Under the pieces are notes generated by a model. It did not search any database. It was not told where the DNA came from and was given only the letters and a program-made list of their open reading frames with translations. Position numbers and translations under genes: made by a program. A stretch of 64,000 nt of DNA from UBA4416 sp048498515 (GTDB taxonomy: Bacteria > Bacteroidota > Bacteroidia > B-17B0 > Aurantibacillaceae). Numbering within the stretch: the stretch's first letter is position 1; every line of letters begins with the position of its first letter. Location of the stretch: NCBI GenBank assembly GCA_048498515.1, contig JBEHXV010000008.1, positions 62,001 to 126,000 on the forward strand, in the 5' to 3' direction. Positions 1-7,264 of this stretch are shown one piece after another.

Positions 1-218
1 ATCCTTCAACCGGGATGATAACCATAACACCCGAAAAAGCGACAACTGAAATGAACGTATCCGTTCATAACATGCTTGGCGATATGGTTTTTGAAAGCAA
101 TAACCTACACGGTAAATCCCTGGTGGACCTGAGCAACTTAAGCAATGGGGTATACATTGTAAAAGTGAGCTTACAAGGAACTAAACCGGCTACTTATAAA
201 TTAGTGATACAGAAATAA
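1..218 (+). CDS. 3' end of a type IX-secreted protein (sorting domain only)
   Basis: The frame is open from the left edge and stops at 216-218, so only about the last 70 residues are present. It begins with a P-S-T-G stretch and shows the type A type IX secretion C-terminal domain pattern: an NPSTG-like start, a V-x-N-M-x-G-x-x-V strand, a D-L-S-N-L-S-x-G-V-Y segment and a terminal K-L-V-I-Q-K strand. In this family the domain directs passage across the outer membrane and is then removed or linked to lipid. The cargo module lies outside the window, so its function is unknown. An ATG at 15 is internal and is not the true start. Confidence 0.85.
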   Translation, partial: PSTGMITITPEKATTEMNVSVHNMLGDMVFESNNLHGKSLVDLSNLSNGVYIVKVSLQGTKPATYKLVIQK

Positions 219-222
219 GACT

Positions 223-257
223 CAGACCTTTCAGGTTTCAAGAACCTGGCAGGTCTG
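223..257. repeat. Dispersed palindrome, family A, copy 1
   Basis: Imperfect 35-bp inverted repeat with outer arms CAGACCT / AGGTCTG and inner arms TCAGGTT / AACCTGG. It lies between two convergent genes. Near-identical copies occur at 62678-62714 and 62926-62959. A partial third arm (AAAAACCTGACAAG) follows at about 265-279. It could act as a bidirectional terminator, but there is no clean T tract. Confidence 0.75.
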
Positions 258-280
258 ATACCTTGAAAAACCTGACAAGC

Positions 281-1225
281 CTACAACGAAGATAAAAAGG
301 TTCCTACATCTTTTGTCCACTCGGTTTTGTATTGATGTAGAAAATTTTCGTGTCCTGCTAATGGATACAGTTTTAATTCCTTTTGTCCTTTAAGGTTTTC
401 AAAGATCGTATCGGTTTCAGCTTTTGATACAGTTACATCTTTCTCGCCATAAAGAAGTAATGTGGGGCAGGTTATTTTTTTGGCATAGTCTACAGGATTA
501 TGAGAGAACGCATCAAAATCATTTTGATACCCGCCCCAAAAAACTAGTAGATTTGCCATGGGAAAGCTTGGCAGACTCATGGTTGTGAATCGTGATTGAA
601 CTGTTTGGAGCATGGTTCCAAAAGGGCACTCTATAACGATGGCTTTTACCCTGAGATCGTTTTCACATTGCGCTTTCATAATGGCAACAGCACCCATTGA
701 GGTTCCAAACAAAATAATGTTTTTTTCTCCCGATTTTTCCAGGTAATCAAATGCTGATTTTACTTCCATGGATTCATAAAAGCCAATAGTTGTTTGGTTC
801 CCTTCCGATCCACCGGAACCCATAAAATCAATTAATAGTGTGCTGTAACCCAGGTTCAAAAATGCTTCCGCCTTATCCAGCATGGAGGCTTTTGTGCCGC
901 TGTAGCCATGGCATATGACAACGGTGCCTTTTGAAGAATCGGATTTTATGTGCCAGCATTCAATTTCTTTATTGCTTTTTAGTGTAATAGTTTCAAAAGC
1001 ACGTGTTGGCATTAGTTTGTTTGCCGGCTTGGGATTATTAACACCAACGACAACCGTTTTAATTTTTTCGAAAAAGGACAAATGTTTGGCATCTTTTGTT
1101 TTGGCCTTTGCAGTAGGATCAAAATGTGTGAACTTATAAGCGTGAAAGTAGGCAACAACGTTCATGAGAACGAAAAGGATTAAAATGCCAATTAATAAGC
1201 GTTTTATGAACCTGGCCCTTTTCAC
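281..1225 (-). CDS. Membrane-anchored alpha/beta hydrolase
   Basis: A 314-residue protein with one N-terminal membrane segment (about residues 9-29, after a basic KRARFIKR stretch) and an alpha/beta hydrolase domain from about residue 75. The oxyanion-hole motif HGYSG is at 106-110 and the nucleophile elbow G-T-S-M-G has Ser176. Asp263 (in GEKD) and His292 (in GHENF) complete a plausible triad. The family hydrolyses esters or peptides; the substrate cannot be told from sequence. It is the last gene of a minus-strand run and starts 10 bp after the subtilase stop, so it is probably co-transcribed. The catalytic domain should lie on the periplasmic side if the anchor is N-in. Confidence 0.85.
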   Translation of the reverse strand: MKRARFIKRLLIGILILFVLMNVVAYFHAYKFTHFDPTAKAKTKDAKHLSFFEKIKTVVVGVNNPKPANKLMPTRAFETITLKSNKEIECWHIKSDSSKGTVVICHGYSGTKASMLDKAEAFLNLGYSTLLIDFMGSGGSEGNQTTIGFYESMEVKSAFDYLEKSGEKNIILFGTSMGAVAIMKAQCENDLRVKAIVIECPFGTMLQTVQSRFTTMSLPSFPMANLLVFWGGYQNDFDAFSHNPVDYAKKITCPTLLLYGEKDVTVSKAETDTIFENLKGQKELKLYPLAGHENFLHQYKTEWTKDVGTFLSSL

Positions 1226-1235
1226 AGTGCATCAA

Positions 1236-4034
1236 TTAATTGACCAATGCAATCTTTTTAAAGCTAACCTTCTGCTCCCCGATGAGTTTCACAATATACA
1301 TTCCCTCTGCCTGCTCCGAAAGGTCAACCGTTTGATGTGTACCCTGGATCGTGTTTTGCGCGATTAGCCTGCCATTAAGGTCGTACACTTCATACCTGGC
1401 GTACATTTTATCGGTTTGCGAAATGGTGATCGTTCCTTTTGTAGGGTTTGGGTAAATACTGAAACCGCTTTCCTTTTTTACTTCATTAACAGCAGTTGGC
1501 AAAATGCTGTCGTATTTCACCTGTGCCTGGTTGGCAGCGCTGATAAGGTTTTGCAAACTATCGCCACCAATAATGGCAAAGGCAACTTTCACCGTTTGAT
1601 TTGGGCCTAAGGTAAAAGGTCCGCTGCTCATAATGTTAATATTATCGCTTCCGGTTCCGCCAACACCTGCCGCCAGGCGGGGAGTGGATAAGGTTTTATA
1701 TTTTTCACCCGTATCAAATCCATTGGTCAGGTCAAAGCCCCCGTTACCGCCGGCTACATTATCCACCGCATAAAAATTGGGAGGCGCTGTAGTGGTTAGT
1801 AATTTTATACCGGCATAATTTCCACCAGGCGCGGTATAAAAGCAGTAGCCCATTTTTGTAGCGGCGTCAAAAGCGCTACGGTTATCGGCATAGGTTCCTC
1901 CGTCAATATCCCAGTCGGCAAAAATGCCGGCGTACACATTTTTAATGGTATCGGTAGGGTGGGTGTTTTTTAAAATGTATTCCCATATCACAAATTGGGT
2001 GTTGGGAACAGTACTCCAGGCATAGGTGTTTTGATCCACTTCAACAGGTAAAGGACCCGAAGACAGGTTATCGTTCATTTTTGCCTGGGTATCAAAATCG
2101 GAGTTAGCCGATGGTACCAGCTTAACAATGCGGTTCATAGTCGCAAAATCAGCATCGGGTGTTGGGTTGGTGCCACGCACGCAATCCGACACATGGGCCG
2201 AGTCTTTTCCTATCATTAAGCCCGCTTCATATAAAAGATCGGTTCCCTTGTAAGAAAACCCCAGCCCCTGAACCTGCGCATCCTGGTTATAGCCTATTTT
2301 TCCTTTACTGGTTGCTGTAGTATACACATCGTTAACGGTGATGTTAATGTAATCGACATTGATGTATACTTTAATGTATTGTTTGGCAGTGTACGATCCA
2401 TCCTGCATCAGCACTTCAAACTCTACCAACTGGTTAATGGGAATAGCGCCTGTTAGTTTAAACGAAAAAGGATCGGTAGTATTGGTCTTACTTGCCAGCG
2501 TAGTAATCACACCTAATGATGTGGTGTTGTCGACCACTGTGGCGTATGAAGACAATGGCGTTACCGTTACATTGAGGGCAACTGTGGGGTCGAGGTAATT
2601 AATGAACTTACCGGTAATAAAAAGCGTGTCGCCATTTAAAAAGGCTTCATCGTTATGGTCGGAGATCACTTCGTCGGTAAACACAATTCCCGGTGTAGCA
2701 GGGTCGGTTAAGGCACGGAACAGGTTGATGCGCCCGGCACCCAGTTTATTTAAATAAGATGGATTGGCAGGGTAAATATCGTCGCAAGTTACTTTTAAGC
2801 GCTGACCAACCTGCAAACCGTTATAGGACGGGAACTGCTTTTTAACAATGGCAGCTGCACCGGCTACTACCGGCGACGACATGGAAGTACCGGATGAACT
2901 TACATATAAATTCCCGGGCCAGGTGGAGTTCACATTGTCGCCTGGCGCGCATACATCCACAAAGTAACCGTAATTCGAATTAAAGAACTTGGTATCGGTT
3001 TGCGTGGTATTTGCTACCGACAATACATAATTGAAAGCGGCAGGGTAAAAATCCTCATCAAGGCCATCGTTGCCGGCAGCGCAAACTACCAGACAGTTTT
3101 TATTAATGGTAGCGTAATCAATAATGTTTTGCCCATATACGCTGGCACCGCTACCGCCCCAGGAACAGTTAATGACATCGCAACCATGGTCGGCCGCGTA
3201 TTTAATGCCTTCATAAGCTGCAATTAAAGCGCCACTGGCATCAGCAATTTTTACCGGCAAAAACTTACAATTAAAACCTACGCCGGCACCGCCTATGCTA
3301 TTGTCCGCACTGGCTGCTGCCAAACCACTCACATGAACGCCATGCGCGTTTGCCTGCCATGTAGGGTCGTTATCGTCAACACCAACATCCCAGCCCATGT
3401 AATTGTCAATGTATCCGTCATTGTCATTGTCACTGCCATCAACCGGGTCGTTATAGTTGCGTTTTATGTTATTGAACAAATCGTTGTGTGTTGGATCGGT
3501 ACCTGTATCGGTAATGCCAATCACAATGGCCGAGTCGCCGCGGTTCACATTCCAGGCATTAAAAGCATTAATGGTTTGCAGGTGGTATTGGCCCGATGGT
3601 GTGGCTAAAGGATCGTTGGGACTGTAAGTGGTTTTAGGAACAAAGTGCGGTTCGGCGTACATTAAAATACCTGATGTCAATAATTTGCTGATGGCTTTTT
3701 CAATGTGCAGGTCGGCGGTATAATTTAATTCATAAATAAGCGACAGGTCGGCATAAGCTTGCCCGGCTTCATTGAATTGTTTTTCGGGGGCTTTATCCAG
3801 GGGAAATTTTTTATGCAGGTGTGTTGCGCCAATGGTAGAAGCCAGGTTATTGAACACCGCATGATCTATTTTTTCGTTGCTGCACGCAGTTCTGAACGTG
3901 GGCTTTACACGCAAAATAATGGTTTTGGCAAGGTAATCGCCCTGACCAACTTTTGCCGGCAGGCGATAAAGCTTTTGCGCTGTTGCCTGTAAACAAAAAG
4001 CGGCAAATAAAAGTGTTTGTACAAAATATCTCAT
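1236..4034 (-). CDS. Type IX-secreted S8 family subtilisin-like peptidase
   Basis: A 932-residue protein with a signal peptide (residues 1-19, ending A-T-A-Q), a propeptide-like region to about 140 and a subtilase domain at about 150-440. The catalytic triad is Asp176 (D-T-G), His231 (H-G-V-H-V) and Ser384 (G-T-S-M-S), with the A-A-G-N motif at about 319-322. A Ca-binding-like stretch rich in Asp/Asn lies at about 197-223. Beta-rich domains follow, and a type A sorting domain begins at about 856 (I-Y-P-N-P) and ends in a K-K-I-A-L-V-N strand. It should be an extracellular or surface endopeptidase exported by the type IX system. It starts 17 bp downstream of the CoaD-like gene. Confidence 0.93.
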   Translation of the reverse strand: MRYFVQTLLFAAFCLQATAQKLYRLPAKVGQGDYLAKTIILRVKPTFRTACSNEKIDHAVFNNLASTIGATHLHKKFPLDKAPEKQFNEAGQAYADLSLIYELNYTADLHIEKAISKLLTSGILMYAEPHFVPKTTYSPNDPLATPSGQYHLQTINAFNAWNVNRGDSAIVIGITDTGTDPTHNDLFNNIKRNYNDPVDGSDNDNDGYIDNYMGWDVGVDDNDPTWQANAHGVHVSGLAAASADNSIGGAGVGFNCKFLPVKIADASGALIAAYEGIKYAADHGCDVINCSWGGSGASVYGQNIIDYATINKNCLVVCAAGNDGLDEDFYPAAFNYVLSVANTTQTDTKFFNSNYGYFVDVCAPGDNVNSTWPGNLYVSSSGTSMSSPVVAGAAAIVKKQFPSYNGLQVGQRLKVTCDDIYPANPSYLNKLGAGRINLFRALTDPATPGIVFTDEVISDHNDEAFLNGDTLFITGKFINYLDPTVALNVTVTPLSSYATVVDNTTSLGVITTLASKTNTTDPFSFKLTGAIPINQLVEFEVLMQDGSYTAKQYIKVYINVDYINITVNDVYTTATSKGKIGYNQDAQVQGLGFSYKGTDLLYEAGLMIGKDSAHVSDCVRGTNPTPDADFATMNRIVKLVPSANSDFDTQAKMNDNLSSGPLPVEVDQNTYAWSTVPNTQFVIWEYILKNTHPTDTIKNVYAGIFADWDIDGGTYADNRSAFDAATKMGYCFYTAPGGNYAGIKLLTTTAPPNFYAVDNVAGGNGGFDLTNGFDTGEKYKTLSTPRLAAGVGGTGSDNINIMSSGPFTLGPNQTVKVAFAIIGGDSLQNLISAANQAQVKYDSILPTAVNEVKKESGFSIYPNPTKGTITISQTDKMYARYEVYDLNGRLIAQNTIQGTHQTVDLSEQAEGMYIVKLIGEQKVSFKKIALVN

Positions 4035-4051
4035 GAGCTTTTTAATTTAAG

Positions 4052-4657
4052 TTAATCCAATAAATAGCTTTGGTGCTTGTTGTATTTTTCGAGGGTGCGA
4101 ATACCCGAAGAGCTGATGTGTTCAAATTCCTTATCGCAAAAAATGTTTACGATCTTAATGTCCTGTTTCAATTCCTGGATGTAGCGGTATTGGTTTTGCT
4201 CGTACTGAAAATCGGTAGAGTTGCGCAGGCCCCTTATCACAGTTACATCGTAGCCCAAAGAATTGACATGATCGGTCAGCAAGCCATCATAACTTGTTTG
4301 CTGCCGGTTTGCAATTGTTTTTGGAACAGGCCAGGCGGGAATGGTTTTATCGGGATTTTTGCCAAAGGCGATGATTACTTTATCAAATATTTTTTCGGCC
4401 TTTTGCAATACGTTGTAATGCCCCTTGTGAAATGGGCTAAAGCTTCCGGGGAATATCGCAATATTGGGTTGGTTATTCTTTACGTAATCCAATAAGGCTT
4501 TTATATTGGGATTACCGATTTGCTTTTCTAAAAAAGCCAAACGTTCTTTTTTATAATCTACAAAATCAATGTGTTGATGTAAAGCAAATTCTTTTCGCTC
4601 TAATTCTAAGAGTTCTGCAAAGCTGTCATTTAGATTTATAGAAAAATATGAGGCCAT
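4052..4657 (-). CDS. coaD: CoaD-like phosphopantetheine adenylyltransferase with N-terminal extension
   Basis: From residue 66 the 201-residue protein follows CoaD: F-P-G-S-F-S-P-F at 69-76 with H-K-G-H at 77-80 (the nucleotidyltransferase HxGH signature), R-G-L-R at 142-145 and I-S-S-S at 181-184. CoaD makes dephospho-CoA from ATP and 4'-phosphopantetheine. Usual CoaD is about 160 residues. Here about 65 charged, probably helical residues precede the domain, and the usual F-D-P motif reads F-S-P. It could be the genuine enzyme or a related cytidylyltransferase-fold paralogue. The only start in good register is the one given. It sits 1 bp from the gene upstream and 17 bp from the gene downstream. 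Confidence 0.75.
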   Translation of the reverse strand: MASYFSINLNDSFAELLELERKEFALHQHIDFVDYKKERLAFLEKQIGNPNIKALLDYVKNNQPNIAIFPGSFSPFHKGHYNVLQKAEKIFDKVIIAFGKNPDKTIPAWPVPKTIANRQQTSYDGLLTDHVNSLGYDVTVIRGLRNSTDFQYEQNQYRYIQELKQDIKIVNIFCDKEFEHISSSGIRTLEKYNKHQSYLLD

Positions 4658-4658
4658 T

Positions 4659-5387
4659 TTAATTGTTTTGTGACTTTTTATACTTTATGCTATTTATAAA
4701 TTCAATGGTATTATCTATGTATTGTCTTGGCTTTCCGGACACAGTATGGTATAATTTGTTTAAATTGTCAAGTGCGGCGTCTTTGTGCTTTGACGTAGGC
4801 TTTAACACAAAATGATTGGATTTTCCTGACTTCAAAGGTGTTTTATAAAATTCAAAAACAGCCTTTGTAGCGGCTAAATTGGGGGTTATAACTTTTTTTT
4901 CAAACTGGCAATCAGCTATAACAGAGAATAAATGTAAATCCTCATGTAATATGTAAGCATCAATAATTGGTTGTCCGAAATAAATGGAATTTTTATGATC
5001 GACAGTAATTTCGCCATAAGACAAGGCTCCTTTGATGGGAATTTGCTTTTCTAAAGCCACTTTTATCAAATACAAGCAATCTAAGGTAATTTTATGCGCG
5101 TCAGCTTCGGTATTGCTTTTTGAAAAGAAAATGATTGAATCAGAAAAAGTGAATGATTTGGTTTCTCCACTTGTAAATTTGCGAGTCGTAAGTTCGGCAT
5201 TATTTGCTTTCTCAAGCGTTGTTCTTACTTCTGATAAGTTTTCCAGTAAGTTTACAATGTCCTGATGTTTTGTTTTTAATACTAAATCTTTAAACCCCAT
5301 AATATCAAAGAACGCCACAAATCTTTCAGTTGTAGTTTCCCAATCATCAACCTTTGCAACGGCACTATTTTCTTTTGTATCTGTCAA
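4659..5387 (-). CDS. Divergent class III nucleotidyl-cyclase-like protein
   Basis: A 242-residue soluble protein without a signal peptide that I do not assign to a named family. It has features of the class III cyclase fold. F-V-A-F-F-D-I-M-G-F at 23-32 puts Asp28 where the first metal-binding Asp lies. F-S-D-S-I-I at 81-86 puts Asp83 at the second metal site. K-G-A-L-S-Y-G-E at 119-126 resembles the R-x-G-I-x-x-G-E strand. The C-terminal 80 residues lack the transition-state Asn/Arg pattern I would expect, so activity is uncertain. It lies between a peptidase gene (27 bp upstream) and the CoaD-like gene (1 bp downstream) in a packed minus-strand run. Confidence 0.6.
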   Translation of the reverse strand: MTDTKENSAVAKVDDWETTTERFVAFFDIMGFKDLVLKTKHQDIVNLLENLSEVRTTLEKANNAELTTRKFTSGETKSFTFSDSIIFFSKSNTEADAHKITLDCLYLIKVALEKQIPIKGALSYGEITVDHKNSIYFGQPIIDAYILHEDLHLFSVIADCQFEKKVITPNLAATKAVFEFYKTPLKSGKSNHFVLKPTSKHKDAALDNLNKLYHTVSGKPRQYIDNTIEFINSIKYKKSQNN

Positions 5388-5414
5388 ACTATTTTTAGTT
5401 GAATCTGTTAGAGA

Positions 5415-6653
5415 TTATTTCTTTTTCAAATAAAACAAGGTACTGCAATTGGTTTTTCGTAACATCTTGTTCGCCTGCTCCTTAATACCTTCGGCGGTTA
5501 CTTTCTGGTAATTTTCAATTTCTTTATTAATAAGGTTCGCGTCTCCCAACAGTTCCGAAATAGCAAGGTTCGTGGCCTTATTCAACACATCGGTTTCGCT
5601 GTAGGTAACGGTCGACTCTATTTTGTTCTTGCATTTCTGCAACTCATCGGCGCTTACCAGTTCGGTTTGTAATTTTGTAATCTCGGCGTCAATGCCGGCT
5701 TCGGCATCCTCAACGCTCACGCCCTCGTTTATTTTTCCCGAGATCACAAACAGGCCTTTATCAAAATCGCCCATTACATAAGCATTGATGTCGGAAAACA
5801 ACTGCTTGTCTTTGATGAGTGTTTTATACAGGCGCGATGAGTTTCCACGCGATAAAATATCCGATATCAGGTCGATGGTGTGGTACTCGGGGTCAACTCT
5901 CGAACACATGCGATAAGCCCTGTAAATGCTGTTAATGGGCACATCACGTTCTACCGTTAAGCTCCTGTATTCGGTTTGCTCAGGTTCGGCCGGCAAGCTG
6001 CGTTTAGGTTTCAGGCCGGCGTCAATAGGTTCGAACCATTTTTCGGCCAGTTGTTTTACGTGAGGCAATTCCACATCTCCCGCTATCACCAAAATAGCGT
6101 TACTGGGGTTGTAATGTTCTTTAAAAAAACCTTTCACATCGGCCATGGTGGCGTCTTCAATATGTTTTATTTCCTTGCCAATGGTGGCCCATTTATAGGG
6201 ATGTACCTTATAGATGAGCGGGCGCAAGAGCAACCACACATCGCCGTATGGCTGGTTCAAATAGCGTTGTTTGAATTCCTCAATAACCACATTGCGTTGC
6301 ACTTCCAGGCTTTTGGTATCAAAGGCCAGGCTTAGCATACGGTCGCTTTCGAGCCAAAAGGCTGTTTCCAGGTTTTCGGCAGGTACGGTGCAGTAATAGT
6401 TGGTAATATCGTTGGTAGTAAAGGCGTTGTTTTCGCCACCCACCATTTGCAGGGGCTCATCGTAATTAGGAATATTGACGCTTCCGCCAAACATAAGGTG
6501 TTCAAATAAATGGGCAAAACCGGTTTTATTCTCATCTTCATCGCGCGCGCCCACATCGTATATAATATTTAAGCAGGCCATGGGCGTACTTTTATCCTGG
6601 TGAACAATAACAGTGAGATTATTTTTGAGTTTAAATTTTTCGAATTGGATCAT
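5415..6653 (-). CDS. M16 family zinc metallopeptidase (pitrilysin-like)
   Basis: A 412-residue protein with the inverted zinc motif H-L-F-E-H (His48, Glu51, His52) and the downstream Glu-rich V-V-I-E-E-F helix expected for the third zinc ligand. The N-terminal catalytic half is followed by the inactive homologous half, as in processing-peptidase-type M16B proteins. No signal peptide is evident, so it may be cytoplasmic or exported by an unrecognised route. It is the first gene of the minus-strand run that continues into the cyclase-like gene. Family members degrade peptides or process precursors; the substrate here is unknown. The length fits the family. Confidence 0.9.
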   Translation of the reverse strand: MIQFEKFKLKNNLTVIVHQDKSTPMACLNIIYDVGARDEDENKTGFAHLFEHLMFGGSVNIPNYDEPLQMVGGENNAFTTNDITNYYCTVPAENLETAFWLESDRMLSLAFDTKSLEVQRNVVIEEFKQRYLNQPYGDVWLLLRPLIYKVHPYKWATIGKEIKHIEDATMADVKGFFKEHYNPSNAILVIAGDVELPHVKQLAEKWFEPIDAGLKPKRSLPAEPEQTEYRSLTVERDVPINSIYRAYRMCSRVDPEYHTIDLISDILSRGNSSRLYKTLIKDKQLFSDINAYVMGDFDKGLFVISGKINEGVSVEDAEAGIDAEITKLQTELVSADELQKCKNKIESTVTYSETDVLNKATNLAISELLGDANLINKEIENYQKVTAEGIKEQANKMLRKTNCSTLFYLKKK

Positions 6654-6777
6654 AAGTGTTTTTTGAGGACTAAATTATCTTTAAAGATACTAAAAAGCGG
6701 TTAATCCTTAAAGCCTGTAAAAAAATAACCACATAGAGACATAGATTCTTTCTTTCATTAAAAAAACTATGTTTTTA

Positions 6778-6796
6778 TCCCGAAATAAATTCGGGA
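6778..6796. repeat. Short hairpin TCCCGAA-N5-TTCGGGA
   Basis: A perfect 7-bp inverted repeat with a 5-base loop in the 179-bp gap between the divergent M16 peptidase and the small membrane protein. A T tract precedes it (6772-6776), so on the minus strand it is followed by an A-rich to T-rich context. A related CCCGAT/ATCGGG hairpin serves as the terminator at 32297-32321. Confidence 0.5.
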
Positions 6797-6832
6797 CAAG
6801 TTATAGTTAAAAAACTTAATTTAGACCCTGTT

Positions 6833-7180
6833 TTGGAATCCCTGGAAAGCATAAAAAAGCATGAGAACCTGCACATTGTATTTTGGCTTATAAAAGACAG
6901 TTGCTGGATGCTGAAGCTTAAATTGCTGGGTGTCATCATGGTAATACCCACCGTTGCTATTGCCTGCCTTATAGTGTATGTAAGCCGTAAAACCATGGAT
7001 ATTTACCTGAACCTGGCCGTTTTATGCTGGATCGCAGCCAACTCGTACTGGATGTGTATTGAGTTTTTTACTGATGAAACCTACAAGCTTTTGGCCGCCA
7101 TTCCGTTTAGCCTGGGCTTTGTTTTTGTTGGCATTTACTATGGCAAGCTGCTCATTAAAAAGTACAGGATTTCGGAATAA
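6833..7180 (+). CDS. Small multi-pass membrane protein, unknown function
   Basis: A 115-residue protein with three or four hydrophobic segments (about residues 24-50, 56-72, 85-106) and a basic tail KLLIKKYRISE. I do not recognise a family. The first usable start is TTG at 6833; there is no in-frame ATG between it and the upstream hairpin region, which is unusual here because most neighbours start with ATG. The real start may be upstream or the annotation may be short at the N terminus. It lies 84 bp before icmF on the same strand, but nothing else links them. Confidence 0.55.
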   Translation: MESLESIKKHENLHIVFWLIKDSCWMLKLKLLGVIMVIPTVAIACLIVYVSRKTMDIYLNLAVLCWIAANSYWMCIEFFTDETYKLLAAIPFSLGFVFVGIYYGKLLIKKYRISE

Positions 7181-7264
7181 ATTCCCCTTAAAATCGACCA
7201 ATTGTTCTTATAAAATAGCGAAAAACCGCTATATTAGTCAACTCTTTTTAATTGTTATTTTTTC

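Noticed and set aside
6654..6832. Strong promoter for the M16 peptidase run
   Set aside because: The best minus-strand candidate (TATCTTTA) has a mismatch at the last G and no -33 TTG.
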